NCBI GenBank assembly: GCA_013299105.1
Contig: JAAFJY010000014.1
Coordinates: forward strand, 1-64,000
Length of the DNA: 64,000 bases
Source: Chitinophagales bacterium
GTDB taxonomy: Bacteria; Bacteroidota; Bacteroidia; Chitinophagales; Saprospiraceae
Direction of reading: 5' to 3'
The translations under genes were made by a program, and so were the position numbers. Below, in pieces: positions 1 through 8,864 of this stretch. The notes beneath the pieces were generated by a model that saw nothing but the letters and a program-made list of their open reading frames with translations, made no database searches and was not told the origin of the DNA. How positions within the stretch are numbered: the stretch's first letter is position 1; each line of letters starts with the position of its first letter.

Positions 1-43
1 TCTCTATCATTGCACCAAGGGAATCTCGTGTTCCTGTCATAGC

Positions 44-886
44 GTGTTTTGTTTTGGTGGTCGAATACCCAAACTTACACGCTTTTTTTGTTTATGGGAA
101 TTTTTTCAATTCTTCACGAGGTATTGTTATAAGGAATATCCAATTCTCTCCGCGCTGCGGAGAGAATTGACTTGGACCCATTATAAACTACTCATGCGGG
201 TTCAAAACCCCGATGCAAGGGCTTTTTACGAAGAAGAAACCATCAAAAGCGGCTGGAAAACTCGTGCCTTAGAGCGTCAAATCAATGCTTTTTATTACGA
301 ACGCTTGTTGGCAAGTCAGGATAAAAAAGCCATTGCAGATGAATCAGCAGACAAAGTAAAAGCCTTTGGCAATGATGTACTGGGTTTTATCAAAGACCCT
401 TATGTATTGGAATTTCTGGACGTAACGCCCAACCATAAACTCTACGAGAATGAATTGGAGCAAGGGCTTATCGACAATTTACAAGGATTTCTATTGGAAC
501 TCGGCAATGGCTTCTCCTTTGTGGCCAGACAAAAGTATATTAGGGTTGAAAACGAAGATTTTTTCATCGACCTGGTTTTCTACAATTTCATCCTCAAGTG
601 TTTTGTACTGATTGACCTCAAAATTGGTAAACTCACTCACCAGGATATTGGCCAAATGGACATGTATGTACGCATGTATGAAGATCTTCACAAAATTGAA
701 GGCGATAACCCTACCATTGGTATTATTCTGTGCTCCGAGAAAAACGAAGCGGTTGTAAAATACTCAGTTTTGAAAGAGAGCGAGCAGTTGTTTGCGTCAA
801 AATACCTGTTGTACCTGCCTTCAGAAGCGGAGTTAAAAGCCGAGTTGGAGCGTGAACGCCATCAAGTAGAGTTGAGGCTATTGTGA
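44..886 (+). CDS. YhcG/DUF1016-family PD-(D/E)XK nuclease, 5'-truncated or degraded
   Basis: The C-terminal two thirds match the YhcG (DUF1016) family of PD-(D/E)XK nuclease-like proteins. The end of the N-terminal DUF1016_N domain is recognisable at residues 35-50 (ELTWTHYKLL), and the nuclease fold covers about residues 130-270, with E138, D176 (FFIDLVFYN) and the D191-x-K193 pair as candidate catalytic residues. Family members are usually about 330-380 aa, so most of the N-terminal domain is missing. The first 30 residues do not look like the family, and the only in-frame start before the homology is GTG at 44. The frame is open to the window edge, so the true 5' end may lie outside. The role of YhcG proteins is unclear; some sit next to restriction-modification genes, but no such gene is visible here. 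It may be a decaying remnant. Confidence 0.6.
   Translation: MFCFGGRIPKLTRFFCLWEFFQFFTRYCYKEYPILSALRRELTWTHYKLLMRVQNPDARAFYEEETIKSGWKTRALERQINAFYYERLLASQDKKAIADESADKVKAFGNDVLGFIKDPYVLEFLDVTPNHKLYENELEQGLIDNLQGFLLELGNGFSFVARQKYIRVENEDFFIDLVFYNFILKCFVLIDLKIGKLTHQDIGQMDMYVRMYEDLHKIEGDNPTIGIILCSEKNEAVVKYSVLKESEQLFASKYLLYLPSEAELKAELERERHQVELRLL
141..169. repeat. Perfect 13-bp inverted repeat inside the YhcG remnant
   Basis: Two perfect 13-bp arms (CAATTCTCTCCGC and its complement) are separated by 3 bp (GCT). The palindrome lies exactly where homology to the YhcG family begins (…YPILSALRREL…). It may be a coding coincidence, or the junction at which the 5' part of the gene was lost. Confidence 0.6.
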
Positions 887-968
887 AAATTGCTGCTTGC
901 GGATTGCACTGGCCGGAACCATCTTCCATGCGTTTGCAACGCGTAAAAACCCCAAAAATACCAATCAT

Positions 969-1619
969 TCAGCCTACAATGCTGCTCACTTCCCACAAGC
1001 GCGCCCCTTTGAGTTGTAACCTCATTTCAACTCGCTCGGCCTCGTAAATCCCCATTTCGCCCTCAAACCCGATTTTTCCCAGCAATTCCTGTAAAATAGC
1101 AGCCTGCGGATGGTACAATTCCAGGCCCAATAAGGTGCAGCCCCGGTCTTCGAGCCTATTGGAAGGGTGGGAGCCGACTGGCCACTCAATCAAACTCGGA
1201 CAAATCCCGTCCAAGGCCAATCGGCCATCGGCAGGGATGCTGATCAGCCAATTCAGCTCGCCCCTTTGCATGGGGACAATTTCTCCAAACCAATCCGGTG
1301 CATGGGCGGCAGCGGCCTGAATGTCATTGGTGCGGGCTACCCAGGTGCAGAGGCTGGGAGCGACATCGCTTAGCCGTTCGTCCAGGCCAAACCAACGGGG
1401 ACCACCTGGTTTTTCGGCTTGGGGATTGATGGCAATGACTTCCAGGTAAGCATTGCTACCTACTTTGAGCAAGGCATTGTGGGTGCCCATACGCGGGTGC
1501 TCACCACCGGGCTGGAGCTGGATGCCGAGCTGGTCTTCGAGGTATTGTACGCCCTCAGGCAGATTAGGAGCGGCGAAGACCAAGTGGTCTATCTGGGTTT
1601 GGAGTGGGTGTTTTGGCAT
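969..1619 (-). CDS. VOC-family (glyoxalase-like domain) protein
   Basis: A 216-aa protein beginning MPKHPLQTQIDHLVFAA, the usual opening of the Glyoxalase_3-like branch of the vicinal oxygen chelate superfamily. The motif IDHLVFAAPNL is the first beta strand with its metal-ligand His, and the second half (LLGLELYHPQA…) resembles the repeated module. The upstream extension to 1676 would run into the spacer after hmgA, so the ATG at 1619 is preferred. The gene is the last of the leftward hppD - S23 gene - hmgA - VOC series, so a role in aromatic-acid breakdown or detoxification is plausible. This is inferred from position only. The substrate is unknown. Confidence 0.75.
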   Translation of the reverse strand: MPKHPLQTQIDHLVFAAPNLPEGVQYLEDQLGIQLQPGGEHPRMGTHNALLKVGSNAYLEVIAINPQAEKPGGPRWFGLDERLSDVAPSLCTWVARTNDIQAAAAHAPDWFGEIVPMQRGELNWLISIPADGRLALDGICPSLIEWPVGSHPSNRLEDRGCTLLGLELYHPQAAILQELLGKIGFEGEMGIYEAERVEMRLQLKGARLWEVSSIVG

Positions 1620-1670
1620 GGGCTGCGATAACTTTTCAACAAAAATACAAGAATCTAAGGCTAACCCTCT

Positions 1671-1703
1671 CTTCAACCCTTCAACCTTTCAACCTTTCAA
1701 CTC
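1671..1703. repeat. TTCAACYY octamer array between hmgA and the VOC gene
   Basis: About four head-to-tail copies of an 8-bp unit (TTCAACCC / TTCAACCT) fill the short spacer just after the hmgA stop. The same unit recurs at 28741, 33713, 39018, 45979, 49963 and 62544. Confidence 0.75.
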
Positions 1704-1707
1704 CCCC

Positions 1708-2865
1708 TCACTCCACCCAAGACCGATAATACACCCCATCATCAATCCCCAGCGCCGCTTGCGTAAGCTGCAAAGGTTGAAAAGTATCGATCATCACCGC
1801 CAATTCCACCGTCTCGGTTTTGCCGATGCTGCGCTCGTAGGCACCGGGAGCGGGACCGTGTGGAATGCCACCGGGGTGCAGGGTGATGTGCCCGGCCTCG
1901 ATGTTGTTGCGGCTCATGAAATCACCGTCCACGTAGTACAGCATTTCGTCCGAGTCGATGTTGGAATGGTTGTAGGGCGCTGGAATGGCTTGTGGGTGGT
2001 AGTCGTACAAGCGTGGGCAAAAGGAGCAGACCACAAAAGCCTTGGTCTCAAAAGTTTGGTGTACGGGGGGCGGCTGGTGTACCCGCCCGGTGATGGGTTC
2101 AAAATTGTGGATCGAAAAACCGTAGGGAAAATTATAGCCGTCCCAGCCCACTACATCAAAAGGGTGGGTGGGATAAAGCAATGTATATAAGGTATCTTTT
2201 TTCTTGATTTTGAGGATGAAATCGCCTTTTTCGTCGTGGGTTTCGAGGTCTTGGGGCAGTTTGTAGTCGCGCTCGCAGTAGGGCGAATGCTCCAGCAGTT
2301 GCCCAAACCAGTTGCGGTAGCGCTTGGGGGTGTAGATCGGGTGGTGCGATTCGGCTACCAGCAGGCGGTTGTCGGGTCCATCAAAGTCGATCTGGTAAAT
2401 CATGCCCCGAGGGATCAGCAGGTAATCGCCGTACTCAAAAGGGATGTTCCCCAGCTGGGTGCGCAAGGTTCCCGAACCACGGTGTACAAAAATTAGCTCA
2501 TCAGCGTCAGCATTTTTGTAAAAATACTCCCGCAAAGATTTTTGTGGGGCCGCCAGGGCAATGTGGATGTCGGAATTAACCAAAAGTGGGGTCCTGCTTT
2601 CCAAAAAATCAGCCTTGGGGGCCACCTGAAACCCCTGGAGCAAACGAGCCTTGATGTTTTTGGCCACCGCTATTTGAGGACTCACATCTTCTTCCTTCAA
2701 CACTTCCTTCACCATCGTAGGCCGATGCACCTGGTACATCAGCGTGGACATCCCATCGAAGCCAATGGCACCGAACAACTGCTCGTGATACAGCCCCCCG
2801 TCGGGCTTGCGAAACTGGGTATGCCGCTTTTGCGGAATTTTTCCTAGGCGATGGTAGATCGGCAT
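1708..2865 (-). CDS. hmgA: Homogentisate 1,2-dioxygenase
   Basis: A 385-aa Fe(II) ring-cleaving dioxygenase that opens homogentisate to maleylacetoacetate in tyrosine/phenylalanine degradation. Recognisable blocks are HRGSGTLRTQLG (128-139), the cupin-like YGDYLLIPRGMIYQI (145-159), the HQTFETKAFVVCSFCPR region (269-285) and the C-terminal iron site with H300, an acidic residue at 306/307 (NHSNIDSDEMLYY) and H336 (HPGGIPHGP). Length is somewhat shorter than the animal enzyme (about 445 aa), as in other bacterial homologues of this branch. It lies downstream of the hppD gene, separated by an S23-type gene and a heptamer array that begins two bases upstream of its start codon. That array occupies the place of any private promoter, so expression probably depends on read-through or on sequence further upstream. 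Confidence 0.93.
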   Translation of the reverse strand: MPIYHRLGKIPQKRHTQFRKPDGGLYHEQLFGAIGFDGMSTLMYQVHRPTMVKEVLKEEDVSPQIAVAKNIKARLLQGFQVAPKADFLESRTPLLVNSDIHIALAAPQKSLREYFYKNADADELIFVHRGSGTLRTQLGNIPFEYGDYLLIPRGMIYQIDFDGPDNRLLVAESHHPIYTPKRYRNWFGQLLEHSPYCERDYKLPQDLETHDEKGDFILKIKKKDTLYTLLYPTHPFDVVGWDGYNFPYGFSIHNFEPITGRVHQPPPVHQTFETKAFVVCSFCPRLYDYHPQAIPAPYNHSNIDSDEMLYYVDGDFMSRNNIEAGHITLHPGGIPHGPAPGAYERSIGKTETVELAVMIDTFQPLQLTQAALGIDDGVYYRSWVE

Positions 2866-2867
2866 AT

Positions 2868-3004
2868 TTAATGGTTAATGGTTAATGGTTAATGGTTAAT
2901 GGTTAATGGTTAATGGCTAATGGCTAATGGTTAATGGTTAATGGTTAATGGTTAATAGTTAATGGTTAATGGTTAATGGTTAATGGTTAATGGTTAATGG
3001 TTAA
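2868..3004. repeat. TTAATGG heptamer array (about 19 units)
   Basis: About 19 near-perfect head-to-tail copies of TTAATGG with a few variants (CTAATGG, TTAATAG). It starts 2 bp before the hmgA start codon and its other end forms the stop codon of the S23-type gene. The unit contains TAA on both strands and its length is not a multiple of three, so every frame on both strands meets a stop within about 21 bp. Confidence 0.95.
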
Positions 3005-3363
3005 TTATTTTTTATGCTTGCTTTGGTGGTTTTAATGATGCTTGTGATCAATTTTATGAGTTCTACTGCGTCTTTGTTCATGCTTTCGAATTCTTCAATA
3101 CTTAGGTAATCTGTGCTTTTCAGTAACTCTAACCAATATATGGTTTCGTTTACCTCTTTTTGGGCGATTGCCATTTTATGGATAAAATCAGAATTACTTT
3201 CCGCATGTTCTGATTCTCTAATCATGGCTCCGACAGACGTTCCACTTCTCATGACTTGCTTTGAAAGCACATACTCTTTCTTTTCAGTTTGCAAATACTG
3301 AAATAGTTTCACAATACGTATTGCAAAGTCAAAACTCTTCTTCTTGATCAAATTCTCTTTCAT
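3001..3363 (-). CDS. Four-helix-bundle protein, S23/IVP (TIGR02436) family
   Basis: A 120-aa all-helical protein with the family hallmarks: KSFDFAIRIVKLFQYL in helix 1, MRSGTSVGAMIRESEHAES between helices 1 and 2, KEVNETIYWLELL in helix 3 and a final helix ending in Lys/Asn. In some bacteria these proteins are encoded in intervening sequences of 23S rRNA, but many Bacteroidota carry free-standing intergenic copies of unknown function. It is lodged between hppD and hmgA and has TTAATGG repeats on both sides. Its last codons (AAT AAT TAA) merge with the downstream array. The start is taken at MKENLI (3363); an in-frame ATG at 3372 is also possible. Confidence 0.85.
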   Translation of the reverse strand: MKENLIKKKSFDFAIRIVKLFQYLQTEKKEYVLSKQVMRSGTSVGAMIRESEHAESNSDFIHKMAIAQKEVNETIYWLELLKSTDYLSIEEFESMNKDAVELIKLITSIIKTTKASIKNN

Positions 3364-3372
3364 AAGCCCCAA

Positions 3373-3419
3373 AGCTAACCATTAACCATTAATAATTAAC
3401 CATTAATAATTAACCATTA

Positions 3420-3422
<3 letters not shown>
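3373..3422. repeat. Degenerate TTAATGG/CCATTAA heptamers at the hppD stop
   Basis: CTAACCATTAACCATTAATAATTAACC-type repeats fill the 57-bp hppD-S23 spacer, and the hppD stop codon (TAA, 3420-3422) abuts this block. It is preceded on the + strand by AAGCCCCAA, similar to the core that joins heptamers at 36697 and 57945. Confidence 0.8.
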
Positions 3423-4688
<1,266 letters not shown>

Positions 4689-4722
4689 TTATTGGATAGT
4701 ATCTTCGTTGCTATTCAAAAGA

Positions 4723-4779
4723 CATTTGAGCTATCCGTTTACCAAACTTTTGAAGTTTAGCAAACGGATAGCTCAAATG
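4723..4779. repeat. Long imperfect palindrome between hppD and the LysR gene
   Basis: Two perfect 18-bp arms (CATTTGAGCTATCCGTTT at 4723-4740 and its complement at 4762-4779) continue inwards through two mismatches to a second stem (AAACTT / AAGTTT) around a TTG loop, giving 27-bp arms. It sits in the divergent promoter region, 30 bp before the LysR start and 160 bp before the hppD start. It could be a regulator operator, an attenuating hairpin or an inserted palindromic repeat. Confidence 0.9.
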
Positions 4780-4808
4780 CCGTAGTTTGGTTTTCTTGAA
4801 CCCTTCAC

Positions 4809-5702
4809 ATGGAACTTCGACAGTTAAAATACTTCGTTGCGGTGGCTGAAGAACTGCATTTTGGGCGGGCGGCTCAAAAGCTTTTCGTGACCCAACCTGC
4901 CTTGAGCCAGCAAATTGCCCAATTGGAAAATGAGTTGGGGGTCGAGCTTTTTGGACGGGCCAGCCGGACCCACCAACGCAAAGTGATATTGACCCAAGCG
5001 GGTGAAAACCTGCTCAATGAAGCCCGCCGGATCTTACAACTTAGCCAAAGGGCAATAGAAAATACCCGCCGCATTGGGCTCAAGCAGCAAGTTTTGCGTT
5101 TTGGCATTTACAAAATGACCTTGCGGGAGCGGATCGAGGAAATGATGCAGTTGTTCGCCCGTCATTTTCCCGATGCCGAGTTGGTATTGACCGAGTTTGA
5201 TACACCCGATCAGGTACAGGAAGCCTTGCTTCACGAGACGATTGACCTGGGCTTTACACTTTTGCCCCTCAAGTACGACGTATTGCAAGGCAAGCTGATC
5301 CGCAAAGGCCACTTGGCCTTGATCATGTCGATCCACCACCCCCGCGCCAAAGAGCCTGGTCTGACTCTGGAGAGCCTGGAAAACGAAAAATGGATCGAAA
5401 TCAGCCGAAAAATCCACCCTTTTTACGGGCAAATCGAGGCCATGTGCCAGCAAGCGGGATTCAGTCGCCAAGGCAAGATTGTACAAGAAGTTTCCTCCTT
5501 GGAATTGCTGATCAGCATGGTGAAAGTGGGCAAAGGCATCGCTTTCATCTCCTCCGCATACGATCTTGGAAAAGAAAGCAACACCGTGATGCGCCGCCTC
5601 GAAAACGCCGATCACAGCCCGCTGCAAAGTATAGAAATCAGCAATGCCCTGGCTTTTCGCAGCCCTGGAACGCCGCTTATTCAAGCGTTTATTAGTTGTT
5701 AA
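4809..5702 (+). CDS. LysR-family transcriptional regulator, probable regulator of tyrosine catabolism
   Basis: A 297-aa LTTR. Residues 1-60 form the winged helix-turn-helix (MELRQLKYFVAVAEELHFGRAAQKL, then TQPALSQQIAQLENELGVELF), a linker helix follows, and residues 90-290 form the substrate-binding-like effector domain. It is transcribed away from hppD across a 246-bp region with a large palindrome, as expected for a LysR protein controlling its divergent neighbour. Control of hppD/hmgA is therefore inferred, and the effector is unknown. The last codons (ISC-stop) are read from the first unit of a TTAATGG array: the stop TAA at 5700-5702 lies inside the repeat. Confidence 0.9.
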   Translation: MELRQLKYFVAVAEELHFGRAAQKLFVTQPALSQQIAQLENELGVELFGRASRTHQRKVILTQAGENLLNEARRILQLSQRAIENTRRIGLKQQVLRFGIYKMTLRERIEEMMQLFARHFPDAELVLTEFDTPDQVQEALLHETIDLGFTLLPLKYDVLQGKLIRKGHLALIMSIHHPRAKEPGLTLESLENEKWIEISRKIHPFYGQIEAMCQQAGFSRQGKIVQEVSSLELLISMVKVGKGIAFISSAYDLGKESNTVMRRLENADHSPLQSIEISNALAFRSPGTPLIQAFISC

Positions 5703-5801
5703 TGGTTAATGGTTAATGGTTAATGGTTAATGGTTAATGGTTAATGGTTAATGGTTAATGGTTAATGGTTAATGGTTAATGGTTAATGGTTAATGGTTAA
5801 T
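5699..5801. repeat. TTAATGG heptamer array at the LysR stop codon (about 14 units)
   Basis: About 14 virtually perfect head-to-tail TTAATGG units. The first one supplies the stop codon of the LysR gene. The rest of the spacer to the convergent aminotransferase (5802-5992) is AT-rich. It holds a weak inverted pair, AATAAAGCC (5866) and GGCTTTATT (5905), that could serve as a shared terminator. Confidence 0.95.
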
Positions 5802-5992
5802 ATTATTTTTTTAGGCGAGATAAAAACTTTAGAGTAGATTTTGGCTAAAGGTGCTGATGTAAAAAAATAAAGCCCCCATATCCCCTGTGCTTTGACATCA
5901 TTCAGGCTTTATTCCTTCAACATTTCAACATATTAGAGTTGTAGTGAAACCGCAAAAAACTCACCCAAGCACCAATCGCCCTAGTGTCCCTC

Positions 5993-6030
5993 ACTAACAA
6001 CTAACCATTAACAACTAACCATTAACAATT
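5993..6030. repeat. Short heptamer block at the aminotransferase stop codon
   Basis: Sequence of the form CTAACAACTAACCATTAAC is repeated twice and overlaps the 3' end of the aminotransferase gene. Its last residues and stop (AAT TGT TAA) are encoded by the block. The LysR gene on the other strand ends with the same TTGTTAATGG sequence. Confidence 0.8.
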
Positions 6031-7119
6031 AGAGACAAAGGCTTCATTGGCCTCCCTCGTACCCACCGTAACCCGGCAAGTGCCTGGCAGGCCAAAGTCT
6101 TCGCCGGGGCGGATCATTACACCACCTTTGAGCATTTGCGGGATGAAAAATTCGTTGTCGAAAGGCGATTTGAAGAGGATAAAATTCGACTCGCTGGGCC
6201 AGTAATGGATGCCGCGTTTTTCTAACTGAGCATAGAGCCAAGGTTTTTCATGGTTTACCAAATCGAGCGTAGCTTTCAGGTGGGCGTCGTCTTTCAGGGC
6301 AGCCATGCCAGCCACCATGCTCAGGGTATTGATCATGAACGGGCGGCGCAGGGCACTCAGGTACTCGCTGATTTCGGGGGTAGAAAAAGCATAAGCCAGG
6401 CGAATACCAGCCAGGCCATAAGCCTTGGAAAAACTGTGCAGACCAATCACCCGGCGGCCAGCGCGGATGTAGTCGAGGGCACGGGCGTAATCGGGACTTT
6501 GCACGTAAGGAAAATACACCTCATCGTAAATCGTCACCACATGATCAGGTAAGTTGTAGATCAAGTCGTCCGCAGTTTTTTTGGGGATCAAGCTGCCGGT
6601 TGGGTTATTGGGGTTGGGTAAGAAGAGCAAGCGGGTTTTGTCGTTCACTGTATCCAAAATGCCCTGCACATCTAGCTTAAAATCGGGCTCAAGTAAGGGT
6701 ACTTTTACGATTTTGGAGCCTTGCAACTTGGCAAAATTCTCCAAGGCCTTGAAGGTTGGGGTAAAAACGATGGTTTCCAGACCTGGTTCGATGAAGCCAC
6801 GTGCGATCAATTCGAGCAGTTCCATGCCCGCATTGGCGGTGATGAACTGTCTGGCGTCCATTTGGTGGCCGTGGTGCTCGGCTAGGGCCTTGCGAAACAA
6901 TTGATCGCTTTGGAAACTGTACTCGTGCAAGAGGTGCAGGTTGGCTTGAATCGCCTCCAGGGCCTTGGGTGAAGGGCCAAGTAGGTTTTCATTCGAGGAA
7001 AGCTTGTACAATTTCGCAGCTTGAACATTCTTGCTCTCATCGCGGGTGATGCCCCCCACATATTGATTGGTGGGGCTCACATGGGGTTTAAAGATATTGA
7101 TGGCAGTTTTAGTAATCAT
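6022..7119 (-). CDS. PLP-dependent aminotransferase, HisC-like class I/II; probable tyrosine/aromatic aminotransferase
   Basis: A 365-aa fold-type I aminotransferase. The PLP site is visible: N171 in LPNPNNPTG, D199 in TIYDEVYFPY, the Schiff-base lysine K232 in LHSFSKAYGLAGIRLAY, and a C-terminal arginine region (MIRPGEDFGLPGTCRVTVG). The closest family by pattern is histidinol-phosphate aminotransferase, but no his genes are nearby. HisC-like enzymes often act on aromatic amino acids, and this gene sits beside hppD/hmgA and their regulator, so production of 4-hydroxyphenylpyruvate from tyrosine is the likely role (inference from context). Its final two codons and stop come from a heptamer repeat. 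Confidence 0.85.
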   Translation of the reverse strand: MITKTAINIFKPHVSPTNQYVGGITRDESKNVQAAKLYKLSSNENLLGPSPKALEAIQANLHLLHEYSFQSDQLFRKALAEHHGHQMDARQFITANAGMELLELIARGFIEPGLETIVFTPTFKALENFAKLQGSKIVKVPLLEPDFKLDVQGILDTVNDKTRLLFLPNPNNPTGSLIPKKTADDLIYNLPDHVVTIYDEVYFPYVQSPDYARALDYIRAGRRVIGLHSFSKAYGLAGIRLAYAFSTPEISEYLSALRRPFMINTLSMVAGMAALKDDAHLKATLDLVNHEKPWLYAQLEKRGIHYWPSESNFILFKSPFDNEFFIPQMLKGGVMIRPGEDFGLPGTCRVTVGTREANEAFVSNC

Positions 7120-7461
7120 TTTTTTGGTTTTTAGTGAAAGCTCCCCGCTCGCATTTCGGTCAAAAAATCGGGCACTTCCTCATTGCTACGCCTAAGTTCA
7201 GCACAATGTTTAAAACAAAAAATATTAGAAGAGCCACACAATCGTTTGTAAATTTAATGTTTCATTTTTTTCGTGTCAGGTTCGCATTCATTAGTTGCCA
7301 TTTGATCAGGCTTAAAATAAGCAATTGGTTAAAATATTGGCGTCCTGGAATTAACCTTTGTCCTTTTTATCCGTACCTAACAGTGGATTAATTTCAACTC
7401 TAACACATTTTTATTTCATAAATGTAAACGAGTTTTTTAAAAAATTGCCTATTTTTCGGCT
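7120..7461. other. Divergent intergenic region upstream of the SprF-like gene
   Basis: A 342-bp AT-rich spacer between divergently transcribed genes. It should hold promoters for both. A TAACCTTTG sequence near 7344 and an AT-rich tract just before 7462 resemble Bacteroidota -7 elements but do not match perfectly. No RNA gene or repeat family was recognised. Confidence 0.4.
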
Positions 7462-8577
7462 ATGAGAAAATTTCAACCCATTATGCCAATGAAAAAGCAC
7501 TTTACACGCCTTTTTGGTAGTTGGTGTTTGTCCATGGTGACTTGTATTGTAGCGCAGCTACTTCCCGTGAACCAAGCCATGAGCCAAGACCTTCATTATT
7601 CACAGTTTTACGGCGCACCACTCCACTTGAACCCTGCGATGACGGGGGTATTCAGAGGTGACGTACGCTTAATGGCCAATTTGCGTAGGCAGTGGGCCAA
7701 TGTACCCGTGGACTACCGCACCATTACTGGCGGCGTTGACCTCAAAGTAGTCAATAGCAAGACCAGAGATGGTTTTTTTGCCTTGGGCATGGCCTACAAT
7801 TATGACCGGGCAGGTTTTTCGAAGTTGAATTTGAATACTTTGAATTTAAATGGATCCTATACCAAAAAGCTTGGTAAACGACTATACGGTTCATTGGGAG
7901 CTCAGCTTAGCCTCAATCGCCGGGCATACAAAGACGATGACTTAAGTTTCGACAACCAATATGTACCCGGCAGAGGACAGTTTGATCCGAACCGGCCCAA
8001 TGGTGACCAAGTCGACGATGACAACCTGACTTTTCCAAGCTTGGCTGGTGGCATCAACCTGCGCTATCAACGCAAAGAGCGCGATGACATGGTTGACCTG
8101 TTGACCCAACGTACCAAAATTGATTTTGGCGTTGGTTTTTTCCACCTCAACCGCCCCAATCAGTTTTTTATTGACAACACGGCCATCAAATTACCCGTCA
8201 GAATGACACCTTATGTATTGGGCGTGGTGCAATTGAGCAAAAGACTCGACTTTGTGGGCAGCCTTGCAGGTCAGTATCAAACCTCTTACCGCCAATACTT
8301 GGCTGGTGCGGGTGCGAGGTATTACCTGAGCTTGCGCCCAGGCCGTCAGTTTGCAATCCAAGCGGGAATGAATTACCGCCTAGATGCCAATGGAGATGCA
8401 ACTTTCCCGGCTTTCGAGGCTTTGTACAACAATCTGCGAGTAGGCTTCAGCTACGACATCAACGTATCGGAGTTTGATGTAGCAACCAAAGGAAAAGGTG
8501 GTCCTGAATTGTTCATCCATTACGTTTTTACTAAAGTTAAACCTTTGCCAGTGTTCAAAATTTGTCCACTGATTTAA
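7462..8577 (+). CDS. PorP/SprF-family outer membrane protein (T9SS-associated)
   Basis: A 371-aa protein with an N-terminal signal sequence ending near MSQD, followed by the family opening QDLHYSQFYGAPLHLNPAMTGVF. A series of amphipathic strands alternates with short turns and ends in a beta-strand (ELFIHYVFTKV), consistent with an outer membrane beta barrel. PorP/SprF proteins are tied to the type IX secretion system and gliding, often as paralogues paired with particular large surface proteins. Here it precedes an OmpA/PD40 protein and a giant protein with a T9SS sorting domain, a standard three-gene arrangement. An alternative start at MKKHF (7489) would give a more typical signal peptide. 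Confidence 0.88.
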   Translation: MRKFQPIMPMKKHFTRLFGSWCLSMVTCIVAQLLPVNQAMSQDLHYSQFYGAPLHLNPAMTGVFRGDVRLMANLRRQWANVPVDYRTITGGVDLKVVNSKTRDGFFALGMAYNYDRAGFSKLNLNTLNLNGSYTKKLGKRLYGSLGAQLSLNRRAYKDDDLSFDNQYVPGRGQFDPNRPNGDQVDDDNLTFPSLAGGINLRYQRKERDDMVDLLTQRTKIDFGVGFFHLNRPNQFFIDNTAIKLPVRMTPYVLGVVQLSKRLDFVGSLAGQYQTSYRQYLAGAGARYYLSLRPGRQFAIQAGMNYRLDANGDATFPAFEALYNNLRVGFSYDINVSEFDVATKGKGGPELFIHYVFTKVKPLPVFKICPLI

Positions 8578-8864
8578 AGGTATTTCTACTTTGGGTGATC
8601 CACCTAATTAACCTAACCTCGCGCGTTGGTAATCCAGAGAGCTTGTTTAAATATTAAAGGCTTAGGCTGAAAACGAGTCAAATTTTGACTAATCAAGGCA
8701 GGAAAAGCAAAATTATGCAACGCATAATGAGCATTTTCCCAATAAAGAGTAGGCGAAATTGGGCCGATTTATGGCAAGCAAATAGTTTTCAACATGCTCT
8801 GAACCTCTAATTATCCATTCTTTCGAGGCTCACGCGCATTTAAAATCTGTAAAGACTGATCACA
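8578..8864. other. Spacer between the SprF-like and OmpA-like genes
   Basis: A 287-bp spacer. It carries GAGAGCTTGTTTAAAT (8637), a motif also seen after the giant protein gene (GGCCTGTTTAAAT, 17515) and near 53592 (TAGAGCTTGTTTAGG). TTAGGCTGAAAACGAGTCAA (8663) resembles TTAGGCT…GAGTCAAAA at 17703. These are probably worn copies of one further intergenic repeat. Confidence 0.35.

Noticed and set aside
43-170. Another frame at the window start (…VVEYPNLHAFFVYGNFF…) as the end of an upstream gene
   Set aside because: Too short to judge and cut by the window edge; no recognisable family.
1453-2190. Long + strand frame opposite the hmgA and VOC genes
   Set aside because: The minus-strand genes are clear family members, and this frame has no family resemblance.
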